This document shows, piece by piece, positions 7,192 through 15,439 of a DNA stretch of 64,000 bases. The stretch is from positions 195,818-259,817 of the forward strand of contig JODI01000007.1 in assembly GCA_000720805.1 (NCBI GenBank). The letters run 5' to 3'. The stretch comes from Streptomyces violaceoruber (lineage in GTDB: Bacteria > Actinomycetota > Actinomycetes > Streptomycetales > Streptomycetaceae). The position numbers were made by a program, and so were the translations under genes. Within the stretch, counting starts at the first letter, position 1, and every line of letters starts with the position of its first letter. The notes beneath the pieces were generated by a model. That model was not told where the DNA came from and searched no databases. It saw only the letters and a program-made list of their open reading frames with translations.

Positions 7192-8220
7192 GTGACCACT
7201 TCAACGGACAGCAGGATCGTCGTCACGGGCGCCACCGGTAACGTCGGCACCAGCGTGGTGCGCCTTCTCTCCGAGGATCCGGAGGTCGCCTCCGTGCGGG
7301 GGCTGGCCCGTCGGCTCCCCGACTGGTCGCTGCCGAAGACGGACTGGTCGGCGGTGGACCTGGCGTCCGAACAGGCCGATCTGGTCGAGGAGTTCGAGGG
7401 TGCCACCGCCGTGATCCATCTCGCCTGGGCGTTCCAGCCCACGCACGACCCGGCGGCGACCTGGCGCACCAACGTACTTGGCTCGATGAGGGTGTTCGAG
7501 GCGGTGGCGGCGGCCGGGGTGCCGACGCTGGTGCACGCGTCGTCGGTCGGCGCTTACTCCCCGGGGCCGAAGGACCACGCGGTGGACGAGTCGTGGCCGA
7601 CCCATGGCTGGCCGGACGCCGCGTACTGCCGGGAGAAGGCCTATCTGGAGCGGGCGCTGGACACCTTCGAGCGGGACCACCCCAAGGTCCGGGTCGTGCG
7701 GATGCGGCCCGCGTTCCTCTTCAAGCGGCAGTCGGCGAGTGAGCAGCGCCGCATCTTCGGCGGGCGTTTCCTTCCGGGGCCGCTGGCCCGGCCCGAGCTG
7801 CTGCCGGTCCTCCCGGACATCCCCGGGCTGCGCGTGCAGGCGCTGCACACCGACGACGCGGCGAAGGCGTACCGTCTCGCGGTGCGCTCGGACGTCCGGG
7901 GTGCCTTCAACCTGGCGGGCGAGCCGCCCGTCGACGCGGAGCTGCTGGGCGAGATGCTCGGCGCCCGCCCGGTCCGGCTCGGGCGCACCGCGGCCCGCTC
8001 GGCGATCGCCGCCGCCTGGGGTCTGCATCTGCTGCCGGCCTCCCCCCATCTGTTCGACGCGGTCCTCAGGCTGCCCCTGATGGACTGCACCCGCGCCCGT
8101 ACGGAACTGGGCTGGCGCCCGGAGCGCACCTCGACGGAGGTGCTGGAGGAGTTCCTGCACGGCATGCAGGAGGGTGCCGGGGCGAAGACGGAGCCGATGC
8201 GGGGGCGGAAGGTGGGCTGA
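7192..8220 (+). CDS. NAD-dependent epimerase/dehydratase family protein
   Basis: A 342-residue extended SDR. The N-terminal TGATGNVG is the TGxxGxxG cofactor motif, VHASSVGAY holds the catalytic serine region, and AYCREKAYLE the YxxxK pair. HLAWAF replaces the usual HLAA. The C-terminal half is the variable substrate domain, ending LGWRPERTSTEVLEEFL as in sugar-nucleotide epimerase-like proteins. The GTG at 7192 is chosen because GAGGAG lies six bases before it and the protein then opens VTTSTDSRIVVTGATG; the open frame upstream overlaps the divergent dipeptidase gene. Substrate unknown. The gene ends before a strong bidirectional hairpin. Confidence 0.85.
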   Translation: MTTSTDSRIVVTGATGNVGTSVVRLLSEDPEVASVRGLARRLPDWSLPKTDWSAVDLASEQADLVEEFEGATAVIHLAWAFQPTHDPAATWRTNVLGSMRVFEAVAAAGVPTLVHASSVGAYSPGPKDHAVDESWPTHGWPDAAYCREKAYLERALDTFERDHPKVRVVRMRPAFLFKRQSASEQRRIFGGRFLPGPLARPELLPVLPDIPGLRVQALHTDDAAKAYRLAVRSDVRGAFNLAGEPPVDAELLGEMLGARPVRLGRTAARSAIAAAWGLHLLPASPHLFDAVLRLPLMDCTRARTELGWRPERTSTEVLEEFLHGMQEGAGAKTEPMRGRKVG

Positions 8221-8246
8221 CCCGGCCACAGCCCCCGCCCCTCCGT

Positions 8247-8282
8247 CCCCGCCGCTCCGCGCGGTCACGCGGAGCGGCGGGG
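8247..8282. terminator. Bidirectional hairpin terminator
   Basis: Perfect 15-pair stem (8247-8261 with 8268-8282) around a six-base loop, exactly between the converging ends of the epimerase-like gene (stop at 8220) and the acidic-protein gene (stop at 8283). It has no U tract, as is usual in Streptomyces. Confidence 0.75.
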
Positions 8283-8588
8283 TCACGCGGACGGTTCGTC
8301 CGGAACCGGGTGCTCGGGGTCCGCGGAGCCCGAGTGCGGGGCGCCCCGACGGCCGGTCCCGGACTCGTCCGTGTCGGGGACGTCGCCCGCGGACTCGTCG
8401 GAATCCGTCGGCGTCGACGCACCGGATCCGCCCGCGTCGGCGGCCTGCCCGGTGTCGACGGTGTCGCCCTGCGCCCCGCCGGAGCCGACCTCCCAGGGGT
8501 CCTCGCCGTCGTGGGCCTGCTGGTCCGGCATGTCCCGCGGGACGGGCACTCCGTTCTCGCCGGGTCCTTCGTCACGGTGGTCGTCCAC
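8283..8588 (-). CDS. Small acidic, probably disordered protein
   Basis: A 101-residue protein very rich in Asp, Glu, Gly, Ser and Pro with almost no hydrophobic residues, so it is probably intrinsically disordered. It opens VDDHRDEGPGENGVPVPRD, a beginning I associate with small conserved Streptomyces proteins of unknown function. The GTG at 8588 is preferred over a GTG/ATG further up because GGAAGGGAG lies eight bases upstream. No domain, signal peptide or membrane segment is seen. The downstream end abuts the strong hairpin at 8247-8282. Function unknown. Confidence 0.65.
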   Translation of the reverse strand: MDDHRDEGPGENGVPVPRDMPDQQAHDGEDPWEVGSGGAQGDTVDTGQAADAGGSGASTPTDSDESAGDVPDTDESGTGRRGAPHSGSADPEHPVPDEPSA

Positions 8589-8640
8589 GGCGCACTCCCT
8601 TCCTGGGGTTCGGGGCGCCACGCGAGTACCTCCGCGCTGA

Positions 8641-9021
8641 CCAGCGAAACGTGAGTGCGGGGCCGCTCCGCGGGCGCCGGCTCGGGACGCCGCCGCCGCG
8701 CGCGGGAGTCGGCGAGCGGCAGGATCGCGGCCCCGACGGTGACCGCGTCCGGTCCCGGACGTCCGAGGTCGACCGTCACCTTCCCGGCCGGGTGCCGCGG
8801 GGTGTACGACATCGTGTGCCGCCGCACGGCGGGGGCAGGAACCGTACGCCCGCCTGGAGCCCCGCCCGGCGGCCGATGAGGATGCGCTCGGGCCGGAAGA
8901 GGTCGATCGGGTCGGACAGACAGGCGCCCGGGTACTCGGCGGTCTCCTCCGGCACGGCGAGCGCGACGGAGTCGGCCTCGCCTCCGTCGGCCGGACATGT
9001 CGGGGCCCGCGTCGCCGGCAT
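8641..9021 (-). pseudogene. Decayed C-terminal fragment of a ROK-family regulator/sugar kinase
   Basis: Minus-strand homology to the end of ROK-family transcriptional regulators is split over two frames. The first part (about 8840-9021) reads SVALAVPEETAEYPGACLSD and LFRPERILIG; the second (about 8645-8835) reads PAVRRHTMSYTPRHPAGKVT and GPDAVTVGAAILPLADS. The switch lies in the G run 8831-8835, where the intact family FLPAVRR would need two fewer bases. The ATP-binding and winged-helix N-terminus is absent, and the segment that normally reads LIGGWAGLQLG is degraded to LIGRRAGLQAG. It is therefore a remnant. Confidence 0.72.
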
Positions 9022-9045
9022 GCTCCACCATCCTCCGGACAGGCC

Positions 9046-10116
9046 CTACGCGGGGGCGAGCGCGTCGATCTCCTCCAGGGCCGCGACGAGTTCCGGAGCG
9101 ACCGTCTCCTGCACCCATCGGTGCTGGTCGACGTCCACGGCCCGCGGGATCGTTTCCGTGAGCATGATCAGGTAGAGGTAGGCGCGGTAGAGGGCGAGGC
9201 GGAGGCGGGCGGAACGGTCGAACTCCGCCCGGCCGCCTGCCTCCCGGTAGCCCGCGAGGAACGCGTCGTCCTTCCTGATGTCTCCCAGCAGGGCCAGGGA
9301 GACGAAGTCCGCCAGCGGGTCGCCCCAGAACATGCGCTCCCCGTCGATCAGCCCGCCGATGCGGGGCCGCTGCCCCGCCGGACGGTCCACCAGGATGTTC
9401 CCCGGCCACAGGTCGAAGTGGACGAGACGGGGGGCGGTGACCTCGTCCAGCACGGGGTGGGCGGACCGGAGTGTCCGGGCCATCTCGTCGACGGGACGGG
9501 GCAGGCAGGGCCGGTAGTGGCGGGCGTCGGCGAGGACGGCCTCCGCCATGGCGGTGAAGGCGGTGCGCCAGTCGGGGGCGAGCGGGCCGAGAGCACCGGA
9601 CGGGTAGCCGAAGCCGGGCCCGGTCACCTCGTGCAGACGGGCGACCTGGCGGCCCAACTCGGTCCGCAGGTCCGTCCGTTCGGCCTCGGTGAACTCGCCG
9701 TTCCAGGGCTCGCCCGGGCAGGCCGTCATCAGCAGGTGCGTGTCCGTGTCCCCGCCGAGCGGGATGACGTGCGGCGCCGCGACACCGGCCTCGGCGGCCC
9801 CACGGTAGAACTCCGCCTCGGCGAGCAGCAGTCCGCTCTCGTGGCGCAGAGCCGGCACGGTCGCGGCGGGAGCGACCTTCAGCACATACCGGATGCCGTC
9901 GGTGAGGAGGAGTTCCTCGACGGCGTTGTACGTGCCCCCGGTCAGCGGACGGACCCGCGCGAGCCGGTCGGGGTCGAGGCGGGCGGCTTCCAGGACATCC
10001 CGCGCCCGCTGCCAGGCACCGGCCGCGCCGGCCGTGTCCCCGGGGCCCGCCTGCCCCGTCGAGAACCCGGCATCCGACCCGCTCGCCGGGTCCGTCGAGT
10101 CCATGGAGTCCACCAC
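9046..10116 (-). CDS. Aminoglycoside-phosphotransferase-fold kinase
   Basis: A 356-residue APH/choline-kinase-fold protein. The N-lobe has RPLTGGTYNAVEELLL and the ATP-binding lysine in RYVLKV. The C-lobe has the catalytic loop HFDLWPGNILVD (HxDxxxxN) and the magnesium-binding IDGERMFWGDP in place of DxD. Such enzymes phosphorylate small molecules (aminoglycosides, homoserine, choline, fructosamines); nothing here shows the substrate. The first 35 residues are low-complexity, so the true start may be the ATG 12 bases downstream (MDSTDPASG). It lies upstream of nothing obviously related; the ROK remnant follows it on the same strand. Confidence 0.82.
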   Translation of the reverse strand: MVDSMDSTDPASGSDAGFSTGQAGPGDTAGAAGAWQRARDVLEAARLDPDRLARVRPLTGGTYNAVEELLLTDGIRYVLKVAPAATVPALRHESGLLLAEAEFYRGAAEAGVAAPHVIPLGGDTDTHLLMTACPGEPWNGEFTEAERTDLRTELGRQVARLHEVTGPGFGYPSGALGPLAPDWRTAFTAMAEAVLADARHYRPCLPRPVDEMARTLRSAHPVLDEVTAPRLVHFDLWPGNILVDRPAGQRPRIGGLIDGERMFWGDPLADFVSLALLGDIRKDDAFLAGYREAGGRAEFDRSARLRLALYRAYLYLIMLTETIPRAVDVDQHRWVQETVAPELVAALEEIDALAPA

Positions 10117-10286
10117 GTGCGCCCGCCCCTTCCGCTGTCCGCGGTCAGCCGACCGCCTGCACGCCCTCGCCGTGACGGCCTGTCCCGCCGGCCCGTTGGG
10201 CCACTGCTCGCAGCCGAGGCGCGGGCGTCCGGCATGTGCTCCGGGTACAGCGTACGGAACGCCTCCCCCGAACCCCGGTCGCGCGC

Positions 10287-11300
10287 CTACATCTTGGGCA
10301 TGGGGCCCGCGGACACCGCGTCCCCGGCGCCCGCCGCCACCACGTCATCGGCGACCACGGCCCCGGCGTCCGCCGCCACCACGTCATCGGCCACCACGCC
10401 CGCGGGTCGAGCCGAGGCCGCGGAACGGGCCGTAGCGTCGGAGCACGCCGTACCCGCGCCCTCCGGTGCGCCGAAGCGGGCGAGGGTGTGCCACACCATC
10501 TTCAGGTCCTGGAGCCCGTACCGCCCCGTGCGCGCGGCGTCTCCGACGATCCGCGGATCGATCAGGCCGTCCTCGGCGATACGGGCGCCGAGGTCGGCGT
10601 ACTCCCGGCCGCGGTAGTCGGCGTGGCGGTACAACTCGGCCACGGTGATCCGGTAACCGGGGTGCCACTCGACCGGGCAGGGCAGCAGCCGGGCCGCCGC
10701 CTCGACGGACGTCCCGCGGTAGCACGCGTCGAGGACGAGCGCCTCGACGTCCCGAGCGAGGCGGACACCTGCGTGGACCTGGGCCTCGATGTAGTCGTTG
10801 AGGGCGTCCTGCTCGTCCGCCTCGGCCATCGCGATCAGGGACATACCCGCCGCGACGCCGAAGTCGGCCGGCTCGGCGGCGCTGTCCGGGTAGCAGAAGG
10901 TGGTCCGGGCGAGCGTGGCACCGGTGAGCCGGAAGTGCGAGGAGCCGAAGCGCGGGGCGGCGCCGACCACCTGGCGGCGGAAGTTCAGCGCGCCGTACAC
11001 GGGACGGTCGCAGGCGTCCGCGTCGTCGTACGCGCCCGCGAAGATCCGGCTCTCCCAGCGCCAGCGGTCACCGTCGGGATGTGCGGTGAGACCGCCGTTG
11101 CTGGTGCCCGTGACGAACTGCGAGTGGTAGGTGCCGTCCTGGGCCAGCGCGTCGATGACGGTCCCGCCGCGCACCGGCCGGTCCGGATGGAAGTTCAGCG
11201 TGACGCGCACGTCACGGGCGACGGCCGGCCCCTCGGAGAGAGCTGCCACATGCAGCAGCGCTGCCCGGGCTCGCGGCGATCCGGCATCCCCGAAATCCAT
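10287..11300 (-). CDS. DUF3626 domain protein with a repetitive C-terminal tail
   Basis: A 337-residue protein whose first 285 residues match DUF3626: VTLNFHPDRPVRGGTVIDAL, QFVTGTSNGGLTA, YGALNF, GSSHFRL, WHPGYRITVAELYRHADYRG and IVGDA. The conserved His and Asp residues suggest an enzyme, but I know no demonstrated function. The last 50 residues are low-complexity Ala/Val/Asp with a 13-residue duplication encoded by a 39-bp tandem repeat (10331-10408). The ATG at 11300 opens MDFGDAGSPRARAALLHVAA; GGGGAGAGG lies a few bases upstream on the coding strand. Divergent from the FBP gene, with an AACCTA/TAGGTT inverted repeat in between. Confidence 0.8.
   Translation of the reverse strand: MDFGDAGSPRARAALLHVAALSEGPAVARDVRVTLNFHPDRPVRGGTVIDALAQDGTYHSQFVTGTSNGGLTAHPDGDRWRWESRIFAGAYDDADACDRPVYGALNFRRQVVGAAPRFGSSHFRLTGATLARTTFCYPDSAAEPADFGVAAGMSLIAMAEADEQDALNDYIEAQVHAGVRLARDVEALVLDACYRGTSVEAAARLLPCPVEWHPGYRITVAELYRHADYRGREYADLGARIAEDGLIDPRIVGDAARTGRYGLQDLKMVWHTLARFGAPEGAGTACSDATARSAASARPAGVVADDVVAADAGAVVADDVVAAGAGDAVSAGPMPKM
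10331..10408. repeat. 39-bp tandem duplication inside the DUF3626 gene
   Basis: Two adjacent 39-bp units (10331-10369 and 10370-10408), beginning CCGCCGCCACCACGTCATCG, encode two 13-residue copies built on VVADDVVAA. The unit length keeps the reading frame. Confidence 0.8.
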
Positions 11301-11337
11301 TGGCCTCTCCCCACCTTGCCTGAGTACTGTAGCTGAA

Positions 11338-11356
11338 AACCTACCCCCCCTAGGTT
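11338..11356. promoter_or_regulatory. Inverted repeat between divergent genes
   Basis: AACCTA (11338-11343) and TAGGTT (11351-11356) with a seven-C spacer lie 31 bases before the FBP start and 38 bases beyond the DUF3626 start. It could be an operator for either gene. It resembles half an iron box, but the spacing is not that of the DmdR consensus. Confidence 0.35.
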
Positions 11357-11386
11357 CCAGTCACCGTGTCCCCCAGGAGGCCTCCC

Positions 11387-11881
11387 ATGAGATCACTCAC
11401 CGAGCACGACATCCGCAACTCATTTGTGAACTGCTCGAAGGGAGAGGCCAAACGGCTGGCCCTGCCGCGGGACCTCGGCGAACTCCCGTGGGACCACCTC
11501 GACTTCCTGGGCTGGCGAGATCCCGGCGCGCCCGACCGCAGCTACCTGGTCACCGAACGGGCCGGGAAGCTGGTCGGGGTGACCCTGCGTTTTCCCTCCG
11601 CTCAGCGCGGGTTCCTGCACCGCAGCATGTGTTCGCTGTGCCTGACCACCCATCCGGGAGGCGGTGTCTCGCTGATGACGGCCCGCAAGGCGGGTCCGGC
11701 GGGCCGCGAGGGCAACTCGGTCGGTCTGTACATGTGCACCGACCTCGCCTGCTCCCTCTACGTACGCGGCAGGAAGATCCCCGACTCCGGGGCCCGCTTC
11801 GAGGAGAGCCTCACCCTGGAGGAGCAGATCGCCCGCACGACGCGCAACCTGTCCGCCTTCCTCGAAAAGCTGTACACCTGA
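11387..11881 (+). CDS. FBP-domain zinc-finger protein (FusB-like C-terminal fold)
   Basis: A 164-residue protein of the FBP family. The treble-clef zinc ligands are visible as MCSLCLTTHPGGG and MCTDLACSLYVRG, and the ending SLTLEEQIARTTRNLSAFLE is typical. The C-terminal domain of FusB, which binds EF-G and gives fusidic-acid resistance, has this fold, so ribosome or EF-G binding is the main hypothesis. AGGAGG at 11375-11380 sits six bases before the ATG at 11387, which decides that start over the one 21 bases upstream. Monocistronic in appearance. Confidence 0.85.
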   Translation: MRSLTEHDIRNSFVNCSKGEAKRLALPRDLGELPWDHLDFLGWRDPGAPDRSYLVTERAGKLVGVTLRFPSAQRGFLHRSMCSLCLTTHPGGGVSLMTARKAGPAGREGNSVGLYMCTDLACSLYVRGRKIPDSGARFEESLTLEEQIARTTRNLSAFLEKLYT

Positions 11882-12060
11882 CCCGTACTCCCGCTCCCGC
11901 TCCCGCTACTGGTCGCGTGGATCAGAACGTCGTGGGCAGCCACTCGTGGGCACAGCGGAACCGCGGCACCGGGCCCCGGCCGAATTGCCGGACTACGGCA
12001 CACTGGCGTACCGGAGTGACAACCTACGCTTCATTTGCGGACAGTTACGGTCCTCAATGC

Positions 12061-12073
12061 GTACCTTCGGTAC
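12061..12073. promoter_or_regulatory. Short inverted repeat upstream of the second FUSC gene
   Basis: GTACC-TTC-GGTAC. It lies 26 bases before the preferred ATG at 12099 and could be an operator or an mRNA hairpin near the ribosome site. Confidence 0.3.
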
Positions 12074-12098
12074 ATCTGTGGAAGGGGCAGCCCAAAGG

Positions 12099-13352
12099 AT
12101 GCGACATGTACGTGAGTGGACGGCGCCCCTCGTGCGGTTCGTGCGGCTGCACCGGGACCCCGCGGTCGTGCAGGCGCTGCGGTCGGCCACCGCGGCGACG
12201 GTCGCCTATGTCGTCGCACTGCGCCTCAGCCCCGAGGCGGCTCCGCTCACCGCACCGCTGACCGCCCTGCTGGTCGTCCAGGTCACCCTCTACTCCACGC
12301 TCACCACCGGTGTCCGCCGGGTGAACTCCGTGGTGGCCGGGGTCCTGGTCGCCATCGCCTTCAGTCTGCTGGTGGGACTGACCTGGTGGAGCCTGGCGCT
12401 CGTGATCCTGGCGGCGCTGGCCGTCGGGCACCTGGTGCGGGTCTACGAGTTCGTGAACGAGGTGGCGATCAGCGCGATGCTGGTGCTCGGCGTCACCACC
12501 GTGGGGGACACGGCGTGGGCGCGGGTCCTGGAGACGCTGATCGGTGCGGTCGTCGGCCTCGGCTGCAATCTGCTGCTCGCTCCCCCGGTGTGGGTGGGCG
12601 AGGCCGGGGCGTCCATCGAGGGGCTGGCCCGCCGGGTCCGGCAGCTGATGCTGCGGATGGGCGAGGAGGCCGCGGGCCGTACGCCCGTCGAGCACGCGAC
12701 CGAGCGGCTGCACGAGGCGCGCCGGCTCGACCACGACATCGTCGAGGTGGACGCGGCCCTGCGGCAGGCCGAGGACAGTCTGCGGCTCAATCCCCGGGTC
12801 AAGGAGGGTCTGCTGCACCGGGTGGTGCTGCGTACGGGGCTGGACACGCTGGAGATCTGCACGGTCGTGCTGCGGGTGCTCGCGCGCACCTTCACCGACC
12901 TCGCCAAGGAACGGGACCCCGATCCGCTGTTCGGGCCGCAGACCGGTGCCGCCGTGGAGCAGCTGCTGTCGGAGATCGCCGACGCCGTGGTGAGCTTCGC
13001 GGTGCTGGTCACCTCGGATGTCAGCCACAACGCCGACGCGGCGGAGTCCCGGCTGACCGCCGAGCTGCGGCAGGCCGCGGCCACCCGCGACAAGCTGGCC
13101 CAGCTGCTGCTGGAGGAGGTCCAGCGCGACGCGAGCCAGTGGCAGCTGCAGGGTGCGGTGCTGACCGAGGTGAACCGCATCCTCGACGAGCTGGACACCG
13201 AGCACCGTTCGCGCAGGCTGCTGGAGGAGCTGGACCGCACCTCCCGCGAGCAGCGCGAACGGATGCCGCGTCTCACCCGGCTGCGGGAGAGCCTGCGGGT
13301 GCCCGCCCAGCTGCGCCGCGATCGCACCGCGTCGGAACGCCCGTTCAAGTGA
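12099..13352 (+). CDS. FUSC-type aromatic acid exporter family protein
   Basis: A 417-residue membrane protein. The first 165 residues contain about six hydrophobic segments (AATVAYVVALRL, LLVVQVTLYSTLTTGVRR, VVAGVLVAIAFSLLVGL, LALVILAALAVGHLV and AVVGLGCNLLLAPPVWV). The rest is a long helical cytoplasmic domain with several heptad-like Leu/Glu/Arg stretches. It is a FUSC/ArAE relative of the gene at 3914 but only distantly similar. The ATG at 12099 follows GGAAGGGGC at a somewhat long distance; ATGs at 12057 and 11946 remain possible, but the extra residues look unlike the family. Substrate unknown. Confidence 0.82.
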   Translation: MRHVREWTAPLVRFVRLHRDPAVVQALRSATAATVAYVVALRLSPEAAPLTAPLTALLVVQVTLYSTLTTGVRRVNSVVAGVLVAIAFSLLVGLTWWSLALVILAALAVGHLVRVYEFVNEVAISAMLVLGVTTVGDTAWARVLETLIGAVVGLGCNLLLAPPVWVGEAGASIEGLARRVRQLMLRMGEEAAGRTPVEHATERLHEARRLDHDIVEVDAALRQAEDSLRLNPRVKEGLLHRVVLRTGLDTLEICTVVLRVLARTFTDLAKERDPDPLFGPQTGAAVEQLLSEIADAVVSFAVLVTSDVSHNADAAESRLTAELRQAAATRDKLAQLLLEEVQRDASQWQLQGAVLTEVNRILDELDTEHRSRRLLEELDRTSREQRERMPRLTRLRESLRVPAQLRRDRTASERPFK

Positions 13353-13476
13353 CGTCGCTCGACGGCGCACCCCGGTTGCACCCGGCGCAACCCGAAATGC
13401 CGCTGTTGCACGCGACGGGTGATCCGGGTCAAGGTTGCTGTTCGCGACCGTGACGAGCGAGAACCTGAGGTGGGAC

Positions 13477-14664
13477 ATGAGCACGGGCGGCTGGAGCAGG
13501 CGGCGCTTCGTCGGCGCCCTCGCGGGGACGGCCGCCGGGGCCTCGCTGCCCGCATGCGGCGACGTCCCGCCGCCAGGGGCGGACGCGAGCGCCCCGGGCA
13601 CCGCGGCCGCACCGAGCGCGACCGGCCGCCCCACAGGTCGCCGACCGCTCTACCTCGGTACCTACACCTCGGTCGAGGGCGGCGGCAAGGGCGTCGGTCT
13701 CGCCACCTACGACGCCGCCGGCGGCCGTATCACCGGAACCGGAACCCTCACCGGCGTCGGTGACCCGTCGTATCTCGCGGTGCATCCCGACGGGCGCACG
13801 CTGTACGCGGTGAACGAGCGCGAGGACGGCGCGGTGACCGCCGTACGCCTGGCCGACCGCACGGTACTCGGGAGCCGGAGCACCGGCGGGGCGGGTCCCT
13901 GCCATCTGTCGGTGCATCCGGGCGGACGCTGGCTGCTCAGCGCGAACTACGGCTCCGGCAGCGTGGCCGTGCATCCGATCGACGCCTCGGGCGCGCTCGG
14001 TGAGCGCACCGACCTGGTCACGCACTCCAGCCCGTCGCCCGGGCCGGGGCAGGAGGGGCCGCACGCGCACCAGGTCGTCACCAGTCCCGACGGCGGCCAT
14101 GTGCTCGCCGTGGATCTGGGCACGGACACGGTGTACACCTACCGCCTGGACGAGAAGTCCGGCCGGCTCACCGGGGTCGCGCGGGCCCGCACCCGTCCGG
14201 GCGCCGGGCCGCGGCACCTCACCTTCCATCCGAAGGGCCGCCACGCCTACCTGGCGAACGAGGTGGACAACACGGTCGCGGTCTGCGCCTACGATCCGGG
14301 CACCGGCCGGCTCACGGTGGGCGAGGCCCAGTCGACGGGCACGGGATCGGGCACCAACTATCCGGCGCAGATCCTGGTGACCTCGAACGGCGCGTACGCC
14401 TACCTCGCCAACCGCGGCCACAACAGCCTCACGCGGTACGCGGTGGAGGCGGACGGGGCCCGGCTCAGGCTGCTGGACACGGTCCCGGTGTCGGGTGACT
14501 TCCCCCGGCAGATCGCCTTCTCCCCGGACGGGTCGCTGCTGTTCGCGGCGAACCAGAAGTCCTCCACGGTGAGCGTGTTCCGGGTGAACGCGCGCGACGG
14601 TGAACTCCGGCTCGCGGGCGAGCCGTTCAGCTCACCCGTCGCCGTCTGTGCGCTGCCGCTGTAG
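13477..14664 (+). CDS. Tat-exported lactonase-family beta-propeller lipoprotein
   Basis: A 395-residue protein. The N-terminus has a twin-arginine signal (WSRRRFVGALAG) followed by a lipobox-like LPAC, so it is probably exported folded and lipid-anchored. Residues of about 55-395 form a seven-bladed propeller of the 6-phosphogluconolactonase/YbhE (PF10282) family, with repeated SYLAVHPDGRTLYAVNE, HLSVHPGGRWLLSANYG, HLTFHPKGRHAYLANE and QIAFSPDGSLLFAANQ motifs and a GPHAHQV site. Export argues against a pentose-phosphate role; a periplasmic-side lactonase or binding protein is more likely. GAGGTGGGAC precedes the ATG. Its 3' end overlaps that of the DUF2470 gene by 33 bases, tail to tail. Confidence 0.83.
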   Translation: MSTGGWSRRRFVGALAGTAAGASLPACGDVPPPGADASAPGTAAAPSATGRPTGRRPLYLGTYTSVEGGGKGVGLATYDAAGGRITGTGTLTGVGDPSYLAVHPDGRTLYAVNEREDGAVTAVRLADRTVLGSRSTGGAGPCHLSVHPGGRWLLSANYGSGSVAVHPIDASGALGERTDLVTHSSPSPGPGQEGPHAHQVVTSPDGGHVLAVDLGTDTVYTYRLDEKSGRLTGVARARTRPGAGPRHLTFHPKGRHAYLANEVDNTVAVCAYDPGTGRLTVGEAQSTGTGSGTNYPAQILVTSNGAYAYLANRGHNSLTRYAVEADGARLRLLDTVPVSGDFPRQIAFSPDGSLLFAANQKSSTVSVFRVNARDGELRLAGEPFSSPVAVCALPL

Positions 14665-15357
14665 CGCCCGCGGGCAGGAGGCCGCACTGGCCTGGCCGAG
14701 CAGGACGTGCATGCGTTCGGTGAGCCGGCCGACATCGTCGGCGGGGGCGTGGAACGCCAGTCGTACGTCGCCGTGGGCGCGGGCGCGCTCGATGCGCAGC
14801 GTCAGTCCGTGCCGGTCGACGGCGAGGGGCTGCACGCGGACGGCGCCCTGCAGGCTGTCGGAGTCCACCAGCCTGGTCAGCCGTTCCACCGCGTCGGCGT
14901 GGCAGTCGGCGAGGTGAGTGAGCAGCCGGGCCTCTGCGGTGGCCAGCGGATCGGGCGCGGCGGCGGCGAACTCGTCGAGGTCGACGGCACTCTCGCCGGA
15001 CTCCTGGCGCAGCACCACCCGCGATGCCTCGAACGCCAGGCGGCCGTCCTTCGGGACGAGCCGGCCGGCCAGCCAGAGCCGGGCTCGGATCCGCCGGCGT
15101 ACGGGGACGGGCGCGACGTCGGCGAATTCCAGGACCGCGGACGGCTCGCCGCGCGGCGCGCAGAGCGCCGCCGCGAGCAGGGTGCTGTCCTCGGGCACCT
15201 GCAGGAGCACCCGGCCGTCCTCGGTCACGGTGTGCGCGCCGACGAGCTCCTCGCGTCCGCCTTCCGCGGTCACCGCACAGGACCACGCGGCGGCGAGCAC
15301 CGACCGGGCCCGCTCCGCCACGGACGGCGCGGCGCGCCGGCTCTGGCTGTCATCCAT
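14632..15357 (-). CDS. DUF2470 domain protein, iron-regulated (haem/iron utilisation-like)
   Basis: A 241-residue protein with a split-barrel-like N-terminal half (LVGAHTVTEDGRVLLQVPED, RRRIRARLWLAGRL) and a C-terminal DUF2470 domain (LLTHLADCHADAVERLTRLV, LTLRIERARAHGDVRLAFHA). DUF2470 domains are found at the ends of HugZ-type haem oxygenases and of related proteins. The ATG at 15357 follows a very strong AAGGAGG. Directly upstream is a near-perfect iron box (15369-15387), so transcription is very likely shut off by DmdR/IdeR with Fe(II) and switched on in iron starvation. A role in haem or iron acquisition is therefore inferred. No siderophore genes are seen in the window. Confidence 0.85.
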   Translation of the reverse strand: MDDSQSRRAAPSVAERARSVLAAAWSCAVTAEGGREELVGAHTVTEDGRVLLQVPEDSTLLAAALCAPRGEPSAVLEFADVAPVPVRRRIRARLWLAGRLVPKDGRLAFEASRVVLRQESGESAVDLDEFAAAAPDPLATAEARLLTHLADCHADAVERLTRLVDSDSLQGAVRVQPLAVDRHGLTLRIERARAHGDVRLAFHAPADDVGRLTERMHVLLGQASAASCPRALQRQRTDGDG

Positions 15358-15368
15358 CCGGAACCTCC

Positions 15369-15387
15369 TTAGGTAAGCCTCACCTAA
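15369..15387 (-). promoter_or_regulatory. Iron box (DmdR/IdeR operator)
   Basis: TTAGGTAAGCCTCACCTAA. This 19-bp sequence matches the DtxR-family consensus TTAGGTTAGGCTAACCTAA at nearly all positions, in the place expected for repression, 12 bases before the start codon of the DUF2470 gene. The ribosome site overlaps its edge. Confidence 0.88.
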
Positions 15388-15439
15388 CCTATCGAAGATC
15401 GGCGGCGAAGCCAACCACACGGAGTGCCCTCGGATGTCC

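Noticed and set aside
12054..13634. Minus-strand open frame of 526 codons opposite the second FUSC gene
   Set aside because: Composition (His/Gln/Arg/Pro) is that of antisense shadow, with no domain, and the plus-strand gene has a clear membrane-protein pattern.
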